64,000 bases of DNA from Isoetes taiwanensis. Taxonomy: Eukaryota > Streptophyta > Lycopodiopsida > Isoetales > Isoetaceae. Position numbers and translations under genes: made by a program. The DNA lies in assembly GCA_021234155.1 (NCBI GenBank), contig JAJEKV010000005.1:18582089-18646088 (forward strand), given 5' to 3'. Below are positions 1 to 11,522 of this stretch, in pieces. A model generated the notes under the pieces. That model did not search any database and was not told where the DNA came from. It saw only the letters and a program-made list of their open reading frames with translations. Position 1 is the first letter of the stretch. Every line of letters starts with the position of its first letter.

Positions 1-356
1 TTGGCAACCAAAAAGCCAATGAGCAAGGCAAGGGAATATACCCAAGGTGATACAAAGGATGGGTTTATTGGAATGCCGAGGCTGCATCGACATTTCCATG
101 ACTTTTTCAGTCATACTGCCTTGATAACTTAGTTTTGGATCATCATCCATAGTTCCTTTTAGTTTTGCCTGTGTTACAATGCCATGTGAGTCGCACATGC
201 TTTCGTCTAAATGTAAAGTTGTTGAAGGATGAGGGTTTTCATTATGCTTGTCATGGCATTTAGTCAGCTGCCTTTTGTCGATGTCGAGATATGGCAGGAG
301 TTATAGATGCAATTGCAGCAGTGAAATAGTCTATTAAGGAGTAAGTTCGACTATCT
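1..356. other. No gene recognised
   Basis: No convincing coding signal on either strand. The adjoining downstream sequence is a decayed L1 fragment, so this may be unrecognisable L1 sequence or flank. Confidence 0.4.
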
Positions 357-1019
357 GTGATTGCAAGTTGTGCTGCATTAATTATCTTGTATCGTAATCT
401 CCTTCTCTCTTGGCAAAGGCTCTTATTTGCAATCCAGGAAAGAGACATCTTAGCACAAATTAAAGCCTTGGAAGAAAACCAAATCCAACATGCCAAGATT
501 AAGGCTGGTTGCAGTGGTTTCGTGAGGGTGATAAAATATTTTTTCTTTCTAACAGCCAAGCGACGTCGCATAACCTCTACCATATCCTCGTTGGAATTGT
601 CAAATGGTTCACTATAGTCAAAGGCAGCATCTTCTAGTCCTTTCCAAAACTTTCTTTGCTGAAAGCGATTTACCCTTCTAGACAGAAATGAGAGAAGCTA
701 TTTTGACAAATATCTCCCCTATGAGCAGCGCCATCAATAGAGGCAGACATCACTGCAGGTGATTTGATGGCTTGAGTTCTTTCAAAATTATTGGCAGTGG
801 TTGGAATCAGACATGTTCGATGCATTTTGTGACTTCCCTTGGTCTAGTGCCCTTGATAGAATTCTTAATACATGTATTATCTCATTGATTCCTAACACCA
901 AGGAGCCACGAACAGTTTTAGATTGGTGCCCAATCACACTATTATCATATGTTTATAAACTTTTTGCCAAATCTTTTGTAGAGCGAATGAAATTCATTCT
1001 TGCCGAGTGTTTGCTTTAG
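357..1019 (+). pseudogene. L1-type LINE ORF2 fragment (reverse transcriptase N-terminal part)
   Basis: Two pieces of one L1 ORF2 lie in order. The first (about 357-617) has the pre-RT signature: a QHAKIKA-like block, then FFF..AKRRR and a final LSNGS, matching the L1 pattern of an acid-rich linker before the RT. The second (801-1019) has the RT start, with CIISLIPNTKEPRT, DWCPITLL and YKLFAKSFVERMK, equivalent to the L1 block IPK...DFRPISL...YKI.AK.LA.RLK. The palm-domain catalytic motifs are absent and the frame is broken between the pieces, so this is a truncated dead copy. It runs directly into a different LINE family at about 1,020. Confidence 0.72.
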
Positions 1020-4000
1020 GACCAAGACACATTGAATTGGTTTTGAAACTACCCAAATTCTATTCCTTATGTCTTACTCACGACGACGATGTCCTGCCTT
1101 CATGCCAAGTAGCCTGGTCACGCTGGTCGGATGACAAAACGTGTCACTCGCTTTGGCGAGGCTGTTCCCTGCTATGTGGCATTTTTGACTTGATAATTTG
1201 CAATGGCCTTTCACAGTGGCCCGATTCTCGCAAGTGCACATGCAGACAGGACAATCAGGGGGGAGGGTCTAGTGTGGTGGACTATGTGCTTGTAGTTGCG
1301 CCAAAGATATGCATCTCATCGGGCCGTTTAGGGTGGGCACTGACAAGTCGGGATGAGGAGGTCGACTTCGGATCACCTCCCACTTTATTTGGACCTGGTT
1401 TGGCGAGCGCCGTAACCCCCACTATGCCAGCCCCCCGCCCTCGGTTGAGACTTCGATTATGAGCGGAGAGAGGACTACTGTAGAGATGCTCATGGACGCC
1501 CTCCCGGTAATTGCAGACCTCCACAGAAGAGCAGCAGACCGGTGCACCAGCCGACTTCGCTATTACGGATGGCCGGGTGCTTTTGGCAGACGTCGCGCTG
1601 CCGCCGGGGTCAGCAACATTCCCTCAGAACCCGATGGTTTGATGCGGATGTAAAGAACGCATAGCCAGCGGCCACATTCTCGATCAGTAAAAATTGCCAG
1701 GCCACCACACGCATGCGCCCATCGGAAGGACACAAAGGCGCGGTACCTTGCCAAGCATCGGGGAGATGTTCGCCCGCTGGACACTCATCCTCGAACCTTT
1801 TGGCGCAGAGTGCCCGAAGGCCAGCCCGACCCACGGGGACATCACACCCGCAAAGGGAACGATTTTGCAAAGCAGCTCTATGACCCGGCCAGGGGCAGCG
1901 CACGCCCATACCCCCACGGGATGGCCCCCATTGGTTCTCGTGGACGAGGATGTTGAGGAGGGCCCGCAACGGCTAGCTAATGGGAAGGCGGTGACCTCGA
2001 TGGTATGCAGCCGAAGTTACTCAAGTGGCAGCCGCTTGTGCCGGTCCTCACTACCCTGTTCAACAGAGCATTGCAGGAGGGTTTCCCCCGACAATGGACC
2101 ACAAGCAGGGTTGTTCCCATTCACAAGGCGGGCGACCCACACTGTCCGGCCAATTACCGGACGATCATGGTCAGTTCAGTATTTGCCAAACTGTTGGCTG
2201 GCATTCTCGAAAGCAGCGGCTGATTGACCGGGCAGAGGCGTGCGGGATGTCGCGAGCAGCCCTCACACAGCGGCTTTTCGACCCGCCACTCAACGATTGA
2301 CCATATCTTTACGCTGCGGGCACTGATTGAAGACAGCCGGAATCATCGGCTGGACTTGTATTGCTGCTTTGTGGACTTCGCAAAGGCTTTTGATACGGTC
2401 CCAGGAAAAGCCAGGCTAGACTGGCGTCAATGGGGCTCCCGCTGCCGTCGCGAGAATGCCATATACAGGTTGTATGAGAGTTGTTTTGGCAGGATGTAGC
2501 CGACGGGCCAAGCATTCACCAGTAGTATCGGTGGGGTCCGGGGGGTTGCCCCTCTCGCCAACACTTTTGGCCTCTACATTGATCAGTTAGAGCCCTGGCT
2601 TACTGAGCATGGGGGGGATGGCATACAGCTTTTGCACCAGGTCATCCGCCAGCTCATCTATGCGGACGATGTTGGCCTGCTGGCCCCACACCCCGAAGCT
2701 ATGCGCGATCTCACCGGATGCCCTAGACACATTTTGTCGCTCTGAGATGGCGTCAATCCGCCAAGACCGTGGTGGTTCTCATATCCTCTTCCGTCACCCC
2801 ATGCCTCCCGCACTCACATATCGGGGACAGCCTCGTGGACGCCACGCCCACCTACAAGTACCTAGGGGTGGAGTTCCCCTCCCTCGCTCTGGAGGGGCGT
2901 CTATCCGCTTATGGTGTGGTGGCCAGTGGAAAGCTTTTATGCCATGCAGAACAAATGACCCTGGCAGAGCTATATGATTGGGGCCATCGATCACATCACA
3001 TTCGCACCGGGTCGAGCGTCGCCCTTCCTCAGACGGGTCGAGGTTTGGGGCGATCGTCTCTTTGGCGACTGGAATGACTTGGAGCAGGTCGCGAAGGCAT
3101 TTTTGGCACGGGCACTTGGGTGAAACCTTCAGTCCCCTATCGATTCTCGGGCTGCAGGAAACTGGATTCTTGCCGCCGGTAGGCAGCCCTTGATAGACAC
3201 ATCGTCTATTTTTCGTAAAGTGGTTACTATGGGTGATGCTCGGCTCCCCGACCGGGCTTGCTAACCGCGGGCCATGAGTCCAAGAAATGCTTAGGGCTTT
3301 GTTGGAGGGGTAAGAGAGACTGGTTCGCCGGATGGAACGCAAGAGGAGCACGAATGCGATACCAAAATGCAATGGCCGATCGTGGGGACTGCAAGGAGTA
3401 CCTAGATGCTTGTTTCCTTGGCAAGCTCGGGACCCCATTGCTCTAGAGCGGTCAAAATGGCCCATTACAAGGAGCACATCAACCCCGTGTTAGCCGGGGC
3501 CCAGCTCTACCGTTCCCGGCTGCCTGCCCGAAAAGCGCCAGACTCATTGCCTCCATTCGCACGGTGCCCACCATCTTCGTGATCGAGGCGGGCAGGTGGA
3601 TTGGGGAGCCCCGCCGGGATTGTGCTCTGTCGGTCTTTGCCAAACGGGTGCCATTGAGGATGAGTCTCACACTTTCCAGAGTTGCCCGGCGTTCAGTCGA
3701 TCCGCCGACACGCTCCCCTTAGTACGGCCGGACGCGTGCCTTTGCATTTGCCGATGAACACACCACAAGATGCGTGCCACGGGTCATACATCCGGGAGGT
3801 AATCGGACCTGCGAGTCACCTTTGCCCCCCGCCGTTGTCCACGACTAGGCACTAGGGGGTGGTGCATGATCAGATATATTGGGATGTTTCTCGCATTTTA
3901 TATGATTAGCACAGCTTTTGTCGGCAGGGTGATTGTCGCCACGGTTTTTCCTCGAAAACCGCGCCGGGCGGGGTTTTAATCCGGCAAGAATCCGCTTGCT

Positions 4001-4072
4001 GCGTTTTTGTATTGGGTCCCATAGACCGATTGGTCTCCGTGGACGATAAAAGTACCTTCCTTCCTTCCTTCC
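1020..4072 (+). mobile_element. Decayed LINE with endonuclease and reverse transcriptase, hairpin-tail family
   Basis: From about 1,140 to 1,300 an endonuclease C-terminal block is readable: LLCGIFDLIICNGLSQWP, a TC residue pair, then GGGSSVVDYVLV. RT pieces follow in changing frames: VVPIHKAGDP..CPANYRTIMV (about 2,100-2,180), DLYCCFVDFAKAFDTV (about 2,350-2,400) and the catalytic LIYADDVGLLAP (about 2,655-2,690). A C-terminal EDESHTFQSCP-like block sits near 3,650-3,690. It ends in a conserved hairpin and a TTCC microsatellite. There are many frameshifts and stops. It is a different LINE clade from the L1 copies here and the same family as the copies at 22.3, 29.9 and 31.7 kb. The 5' boundary is approximate. 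Confidence 0.8.
4012..4072 (+). repeat. LINE 3' end: conserved hairpin plus (TTCC)n tail
   Basis: The sequence reads GGGTCCCATAGACCGATTGG, then TCTCCGTGGACGATAAAA and a run of TTCC units. GACC/GGTC form a short stem. The same end recurs at about 37,300 (+), in reverse at 11,523-11,600 and 22,350-22,420 (-), and in variant form at 31,530-31,615 (+). In each case it is followed by a different microsatellite, which marks it as the family's 3' terminus. Confidence 0.75.
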
Positions 4073-4603
4073 TTATAGCTCCGCCCCAAAGATGAAGTCT
4101 GACTTCTACATCTATATGAAAACAACTTCTACTCCATTTTCAGCTCAAACTGCCAGTGCAAATAGTAGGTAAGCGGTGAATGGGGCTTTAAACTTCTCTT
4201 TGCTCCACATCTAATCTCAGCCCTCAAATCGTTACTTTCCCCTCATCTGCACCTCTCCTTTGGAGTATATGGGGCATATTCCACTCTTCCACGGAGAATT
4301 TTATTTGGAGGGTTTTTTTGAAGATGGCTTGGAGGGTTCCATGGGAGAATATTCCTTAGAATATTTTGTTGTAGCATGTTGCACTGGTCGCCATTTTTTT
4401 TTTCATGTAGCAAAATTCACTATAAGACCTTGTAACATAAAACAAATTTGCGTTCATCTAGTGAACATGTGTGGTGTGAAGGTTATAACATATACCATAA
4501 TGAAATCAATTTGAGTCAACATATAGCGAAATCACTAATAACTACACTAATAACTATTAGAATTTGATATGAAAATCTTCCTACCAAAAACTGTTGTTCT
4601 TCC
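4073..4603. other. Noncoding left flank of element E1, possible terminal inverted repeat
   Basis: No gene seen. About 4,290-4,345 contains TTGGAGGGTTTTTTTGAAG followed by GGAGGGTT. The reverse complement of about 17,735-17,800 reads almost the same (GAATTTTTGGAGGGTTTTTT, then a second AGAGGGTT). This could be the left terminal inverted repeat of the MULE element. No target-site duplication was identified. Confidence 0.4.
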
Positions 4604-7600
4604 TCAGGCGAGGACCCTTTGAAGAACATCCTCTGTCAATACAGGTTGAATGATGTCCAAGAAAAATCTGGGGTCTTGGTTTAGGACTTTCGCAAATACG
4701 TACATCAGATGTTTGCATGGAATGTATATCCTTTTCAGTTCTCTACCCATGAAATCCGGGCATGTGCAGGTGGGATGCTTGCATAACCTCACCGTATAAA
4801 TTTCATCCCTATGGTCGATATTGAGCATTATAGACTCAATATCACACTCCAGTTATAAAGCTTGATTAAGCTTCGTTTCAGCTTCCACAAGCTTCCCTCG
4901 TATGTTCATGTGCTTCCTAAAACGTTCCATGAAGTGGACAGAGCTGTTAAAAGTAGAAGAATTCATACTAGTCACATCGGACATTGAGTTCTGTGGGTTA
5001 ATCCCTCTAATGGAATAGTTCCCTCTCTCCAATATTTCCAAATCCGCACTAGTTATATTTACTCCTTTTGCCACAGGCCAATCTGTTGGACGAGTAGATG
5101 TGGCTATGATGCCTGCAGCTGGATGGTATGCTGCACATTTTGAGGACAAAACCAAAACCTTTGTGTGCCTCTCTCTCATTTACTTTCCTTTTTCCAGTGA
5201 AACATGGTGTAATAGTAGACTCTATACGAACTTTATTAATTTCAGCATTGCATCTTCGACCATTGGACTTAATTCTACCTTGACATCTTATTTTACTAAC
5301 AAGCTCCGTTCTTCTAATAGCCCATTCCCTTGGCAGCAAATCATGCTCCTGTACAAGGTATGTAGCATCATCAAAGATTATATTCCATTTTGCTGAAGCA
5401 TCTACCCTGACTCTAGACTGAGTATGGGCCCTCTTGTCTGGACGATGACTACCAGAACCCACATCCTTGCTATATTTCGTGCTATCTTTGGTCCTTTTTA
5501 GCACAGTCTGATTGTTTCCTCCTAAACCTCCATGGATGGGCCCTATGCCACTATGTAAAACTGCCAAGTTGACTGCGCTAACACAAGCAGATGGAGTAAC
5601 GTTACTAGTCATTGGAGTGCCCATTCTGCGCATTAAGATATCCCTCCCTGGACCTATTCCAACAAAATTATGTTCCCTATGTGCTTTGCACTTTGCACTT
5701 TGCAGCAAAGCTTCTGTCAAATTGTACAAGCATGCATCGTACAAGGATAATTTATTCATATACCCTCTTGATGCCAGCCAACTAGCATGCACAAATTCTG
5801 ATAGATTAGTGTTAGGGATTTGAGCTGCAGTTGCTAGATTCACTCCACCTCCATAAAGTTGCCCCATCTGCTCATTCTTTGATGCTACCATGCCAATCAT
5901 GAGCCTAAGGAACTTATGTCTAAATGGCTAGTTTTTCCAGGCCACCAATTGACAATATTTTGAAAAGCAACTTTAGCGTCTTCTGCAGTGGGTGCTGATC
6001 CCCATGCCCTGCACAAATTTAGATGCTTTTATCTATGCTCTTGGAATATGTACTTATTTGTGTGTCGTTGAAGACATTGTTCCCAATGGAACTTATAACC
6101 ACGTTCCTTTCCTTCCATGGACTGGCCATCATTGAACACAACCCGAATTGCATTCCAATTAGCTTGAGCTTAGTCTGCCATGAATCCTTTGAACTGAGCA
6201 GGTCGTGGGTTCTTTAGTACCATAACTTTGTTTAGCTTTGTCCAAAACTGTATCTGAGCTTCCATATCCTCCGTTTTCATGTCACATGTTGCTATTGTAA
6301 GAAGGCAACGCATACTGCGCATTCCAGAAATTACAGTAATTAAATAAATACTTTGAAATGACAATTGAAAAGTATGACGAAAAAAATTCACCTAGGGTTG
6401 TATACATGACATGCTAAAGCAGTCCACCCAACAATGTGTTTTATTGGTCAAAATGTATCCAAGAGTTTTCTAAATCTCCTCCTAGATGCATTCTATTGAC
6501 GAGTTCCACTCCAAAACCTGCTCCTGTTGTGGACATTTTGAAGATATAGCACCGACCATTTTCTTCATCATGAAGTTGGTATGGAAACTTGGAACCGTGG
6601 AAAATTTGATATTTGCAGTGCTGTTTTAAGTATATGATCTTTCCAACTTCATCTTTTTTGTGGACTTTACTTTCAAGACTCTTATTTATCCATTGGCGTA
6701 TCCTACAACAGAACCAATATTTAGAAAAGAAGGTTAATCAAATAGTTACAATTCAAAGGTAAGTATAAGAATACCTTCTTTTGTTGCAAAGAGGTTAAAG
6801 TTGCTTCAACATATTGTCTATTTTATCTCTCCCCCACAACTGTATGTCATCATAATCAGTAGTTGTTATCAAGTTGTTGACAGTGGCTCCATGGCTACCT
6901 CCATCTGTATATGTTTTGCCCCTTTTTTGCTTCATATAGGAGCAGTAACTCTACTATTGACCAAATTTATTTCTTCACGAGTTGGAGGAGTTCTGATAAG
7001 ATGATTATTTATACCAACATGAATGGATAATCTTGTGTGCATGGCTTCGTCAGGTATAACATAATATATCATGCAACTGCATAGTGCTAGACATATGGGC
7101 TGCTCCTCACAGTACTCACAAGCTAGAATTCCATGTGAATGGGATATAGGGCCAAGTGCAGGTTGCTGCTTCATAGTTCCTTTCCACTGGACATCATTTG
7201 GTAGACTTCTGGAAAGAAAATAGCCACACGTTGGATTCATGCATCTTAAATGACTACAGCACTTGGAATATTTAACTATGCCATCGAATAAATGCCTTGT
7301 CTTCTCGGGCTTCGTCGAAAGATGTGGATCAAACTTTCTTTCCATGCCTGCCCTAGAATTCAACTCATCTGGAGGTAGCTCGAATACTACATTGCCATTG
7401 TAATTAGAGGGTAGACATGTTATTAGTGTTGGTGCAGTAATAGATGAACACAATCTCTTCAATTTGCTAGATCCAAAACTATCAACAACTGTTTGAAATG
7501 TGGAAACAATGTTTATATAGCTCTCAGGAATATGCTTGGTCGGACTATCAACAATTATTGGTGCATGAGGAGTACTGACATCAAGAATAATAGGAGTGCC

Positions 7601-7882
7601 TTCGACTGTGACAAAGTTCCCATTACAGGCTAGTGCCACATACATACTCTGCCTCTCTTCATTCACAACTTTGTCAAGAAGAATCATCATTCCTCTACCA
7701 CTCTTGGATTGCACAACACACAATTTTTCATTACAAAACTGAAAACTATCACACAACTATTTCCTAAACAGTTGACATTCTCCGTTCACAAAAGAGCATA
7801 CCATTCTCAATGTTTTACCATGTGATGTGATTATCACGTCATTTGCAGTGAAAGAAAGAATCTCACAATCATTTGCAGCCAT
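4604..7882 (-). pseudogene. Mutator-like (MULE) transposase, decayed
   Basis: Conceptual order from the start at 7,882 (MAANDC...): an N-terminal part (7,882-6,932) ends in a C-rich zinc-binding region (CCSHLRC, CGYF, CEYCEE, then HVGINNH), like the WRKY-GCM1-type fingers of MULE transposases. The DDE core lies at about 6,390-5,900: ATCDMKTED (first acidic residue), PAQFKGFMAD (second), AQANWNAIRVVFNDGQ, FHWEQCLQRHTNK, and a WG.APTAEDAKVAFQNIVNWW block. Next comes a NLSEFVHASWLASRGY block with GIGPGRD (about 5,800-5,650). A SWIM zinc finger lies at 4,828-4,604: CTCPDF...CKHLMY (CxC...CxH). Breaks include TAG at 7,757-7,759, TAA immediately after FMAD, and frame changes; some gaps may be introns. 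It is divergent from the ParB/methyltransferase-like gene downstream. The family call is firm, but present activity is unlikely. Confidence 0.85.
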
Positions 7883-8383
7883 TGCAACAATAAATAAGTT
7901 CGTGCTACACAAACAACCCTCCTTCCTTTCTTCCTTCCTTCCTCGGGAAACTAGAATACTAATAAAAGAAGACCAAATTTGAAGACGTTGAAAAATCAAT
8001 TTTCCTCAATATAATTAATTAGGGTCATGAATATTCATAATTAACAAATTGCACGCCTACAATTTCGTATGCTATTTACAAATGTAATATTTTCCACCCG
8101 TTAAAAATGTCTAAATTTTTTAGGAACATGTGACGTGTCAAAATGTAGGCGTTAAAAAACATTTGAGATGTGTAAATGTTTTAGGGACGTTTTAGCAATG
8201 ATTTAAAGAACCAAGACTATTTGAACCAATGCTTTTGAAACCTCTATTGCTTTTGTAAAAGTTAGTTTTCAAACCATTAGTTTTTAAAACCAATAGGCAA
8301 ACATACCTCTATTAATTCTATCTGCTATCTGTTCTATCTGCTATTACTACTCCGTCCCAAAAATCATCTATGTTTGGAGGAAA
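7883..8383. promoter_or_regulatory. Divergent intergenic region between the E1 transposase and plus-strand gene
   Basis: This AT-rich stretch lies between two divergently reading frames, so it should hold both promoters. No sharp TATA box can be assigned. It includes a short TTCC/GAAGG tract (about 7,920-7,945). The last 160 bases are also part of the segment duplicated at 10,350. Confidence 0.4.
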
Positions 8384-9060
8384 ATGAACTGCCCTGGCTA
8401 TGATGTTACAAACCAAGTGCGGCGGCGCACTTCATCCAGCAAGGTAAGGTCAGTTTTAAAAACCAGATACATTTTAGGGAAGAGCGATTTGCGAGACGTT
8501 TTTTATGATGTTTTTACAGCTACATTGTTATCTAAGGTGTTAATCCAACTTCGATCAGACGTAGTGCGGCGGCGCACATCTTCCAGAAAGGTAATAATAG
8601 TTTGTTTATTATTTTGTTTGCTTACATTCACACACTGGCCTACAGACCCAGTGCGGCAGCGCATCCCCTCTAAAAATGTAAGTTCTTTAAATTTTTTCTG
8701 GTATTCGTATACAAAATGTCTGCTCTGTACTATCAGAACTATAGTATCCATTTAGGTATTATAACTATTAGAACTATAGTATCAGAACTATGCTATCAGA
8801 AATATAATGTCGTGTCAGAAAATATGGCATCCATTTAGGTCCAACAACCATATAGATTCTGATTTGCAAATTCATAGAACTCATTCTAATGCAAATTTTA
8901 TTTGGAAGATTCAACTTCAGATACCAGGCTGCAGACCTAGTGTGGCGGCGCACCTCTTCTAGGAAGGTAAGCATTCTCATTAAGATTTTGAAGTATTTGT
9001 TTTCACTCTGTAGAAATAGTAGCAAAAGTGGTGGTAGTAGCAAGAAACATCTTAGTAGTT
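8217..9060 (+). repeat. Segmental duplication, copy 1
   Basis: About 840 bp is repeated at 10,350-11,195. Both copies start in the same TTGAACCAATGCTTTTGAAA stretch and contain the same ATG (8,384 and 10,522) followed by MNCPGYDVTNQ, plus four hairpin units each. The AT-rich parts are nearly identical. Differences cluster at CAG/CTG sites after about 8,630. A shorter third copy of the distal part lies at 11,295-11,500. Confidence 0.85.
8384..8443 (+). CDS. Candidate first exon of the E1 plus-strand gene
   Basis: ATG at 8,384 opens a short frame, MNCPGYDVTNQ then VRRRTSSSK, ending at an AAG|GTAAGG donor. The identical exon is duplicated at 10,522-10,580. The exon is a hypothesis: its link to the ParB-like coding exons 5.5 kb downstream is unproven, and most of the gap would be intron. 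Its end coincides with one of the 32-nt repeated units. Basic RRRTSS could serve in nuclear targeting or DNA contact, but no domain is recognised. Confidence 0.35.
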
Positions 9061-10349
9061 ACTAGTAAACGTGTGCCCGGCAACGTCCTGGCATTTGTTT
9101 TTACTCAATTTTTAACGTCCATATGTGCAACTTCGACAACAATGCATGTTGATATTGGCAAGAATAGACATTCTCATGAGGACTCGCATCATGCATCCAA
9201 ACCATCTATTTCATTCATTCATCTTAGTAGGTATTTTACATTGGTTGAGAGTGGGTAGCCACACATCGCAGGCTACCCAATATCAAGAATTTTGGTTCAA
9301 AAATAGGTGACTAAAGAAGTTCACTTTAAAAGTAAAAGGAATATCTAGAATAACATCTTAAAGGTTTTGTACTTATTTAAAGCTATGCTCTTGTCAAAAA
9401 GTATTTTTTGATTACACATGATACCTTTACTGTCATTATAAAAGCCTCGGTTCTTAGAATGAACTTTACGATAGATAGATGCACATGATTCAATCTTTGT
9501 ATCCGTAATGATTGGGTAACTTTACATTATATACTATTAAACAACTCTTTACAGTCTGCTGAAGAAATAAAGAGGTGGATAAATTTGAGATACACAACAT
9601 GACACTTTCAATGCCCATAAAGCGGAGTTGAACAGCAGAACCTTGATATATTTGGATACGTCACCTTCTACAATCATATGCTTCCACGAAGACATAGATC
9701 ACGTACTCTTGCTTTAGATGGTAGGTACATTACAGTCCAAACCAATAAAAGCTCTCATTAGCGATAATTGGATCTGTTGTAATAAGAGCTAGTGACAACG
9801 AAGGATGTTAATAAGAGGTTTAATATGCTCTTCTACTTTTGCTACCATAGCATGTTAATAGCATCTGAATGTTCTATAATCTGGCTTGAATTAATTCTTC
9901 AGCATTATTCAACACGCATTTAATTAACTCAAACTTCTGTTCTGCAATCAAACATTTCAAAAGTACATTATAATTATATAAGCATCTTTCTGGTCCATAT
10001 AAAAAAGTTAAAATGATGCATCAACATTCTCACAATCTGACCAACCCAAAATAGCGCTCGTATAAAGTTCAAGCACGTGAGAATTACTTCGTTTTCTGCA
10101 CACCACCTTTCTAATTAACTTCTGCTGCAATATTCATCAAGGGTATGAAATGGCTCTATCTTCTGCTGAAAACCCCTTGCAACCTTCCAATAGTTCATCT
10201 GCTACATCATTCAAGCATTTCTTATTGCCTGAAAGCAATTCCTTAAAAGCAAAAATGCCTTTGAAGGCAAAGATGCACCTACATTTGAATGTCCTCCAAT
10301 CAAACCTTTAACTTATAAATGATAATAGCCCACTCCAGAAACTGTTAAA
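9061..10349. other. Noncoding spacer between duplication copies
   Basis: AT-rich, without convincing coding frames, RNA genes or clear repeats. It separates the two copies of the 840 bp duplicated segment. Confidence 0.4.
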
Positions 10350-11195
10350 TTGCCTATTTGAACCAATGCTTTTGAAACCTCTATTGCTTTTGTAAAAGTT
10401 AGTTTTCAAACCATTAGTTTTTAAAACCAATAGGCAAACATATCTCTATTAATTCTATCTGCTATCTGTTCTATCTGCTATTACTACTCCGTCCCAAAAA
10501 TCATCTATGTTTGGAGGAAAATGAACTGCCCTGGCTATGATGTTACAAACCAAGTGCGGCGGCGCACTTCATCCAACAAGGTAAGGTCAGTTTTAAAAAC
10601 CAGATACATTTTAGGGAAGAGCGATTTGTGAGACGTTTTCTATGATGTTTTTATAGCTACATTGTTATCTAAGGTGTTAATCCAACTTCGATCAGACGTA
10701 GTGCGGCGGCGCACATCCTCCAGAAAGGTAATAATAGTTTGTTTATTATTTTGTTTGCTTACATTCACACAATCGCCTATTGAGACCCGGTCTTGCCAAG
10801 ATCCCTCCAAAATGTAAGTTCTTTAAATTTTACGGTATTCAGATACAAAATGTCCGCCTGGTATCGTAACTATAGTATCCATTTAGGTATTATAACTATT
10901 AGAACTATGGTATCGTAACTATGCTATCGAAATATAATGTCGCGGTCGAAAAATATGGCATCCATTTAGGTCCAACAACCATATAGATTCGATTTGCAAA
11001 TTCATAGAACTCATTCTAATGCAAATTTTATTTGGAAGATTCAAACCAGATACCGTGTGCGGACCTAGTCTTGCGGCACAAGACCTCTTCTAGGAAGGTA
11101 AGCATTCTCATTAAGATTTTGAAGTATTTGTTCTCATTCTGTAGAAATAGTAGCAAAAGTGGTGGTAGTAGTAAGAAACATCTTAGTAGTTATTA
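10350..11195 (+). repeat. Segmental duplication, copy 2
   Basis: Second copy of 8,217-9,060, including the same ATG exon (10,522-10,580). Up to about 10,770 it is almost identical to copy 1. Beyond that, most differences fall at CAG or CTG triplets (for example ATCAGAAAT to ATCGAAAT, ATTCTGATT to ATTCGATT) while AT-rich neighbours are unchanged. Two hairpin units are altered here. Confidence 0.85.
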
Positions 11196-11289
11196 GGTTT
11201 ATAAACTACTTCATTACCATCGTTTTGCCATTACCATTGTAATAAACAATTATTACCAGAGAGCACGATGGTTTAAATTCATAAACCTA

Positions 11290-11522
11290 GTGATTATTTT
11301 GATTTGCAACTTCATAGAACTCATTCTAATGCAAATTTTATTTGGAAGATCCAGCTTCAGACATCAGGCTGCAGACCTAGTGCGGCGGTGCACCTCTTCT
11401 AGGAAGGTAAGCATTCTCATTAAGGTTTTGAAGTATTTGTTCTCATTCTGTAGAAATAGTAGCAAAAGTGGTGGTAGTAGTATTTTGAACATCTTAATAG
11501 TTATTAGGTTTATAAACTACCG
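11290..11522 (+). repeat. Partial third copy of the duplicated segment
   Basis: From about 11,296 it matches the end of copies 1 and 2 (CATAGAACTCATTCTAATGC onward). It holds an intact 32-nt unit at 11,375-11,406 with one core change and the following GTAAGC. It is cut off at 11,523 by the reverse-oriented LINE tail. Confidence 0.75.

Noticed and set aside
8346-8370. CTACTCCGTCCCAAAAAT, like a Stowaway/Mariner terminal repeat
   Set aside because: No inverted partner or TA duplication was found nearby, and it is simply part of the duplicated 840 bp segment.
8384-8755. A single 123 aa protein with three VRRRTSS-like repeats
   Set aside because: The frame runs through AAG|GTAAG donors and AT-rich intron-like DNA; the repeats are better treated as separate units.
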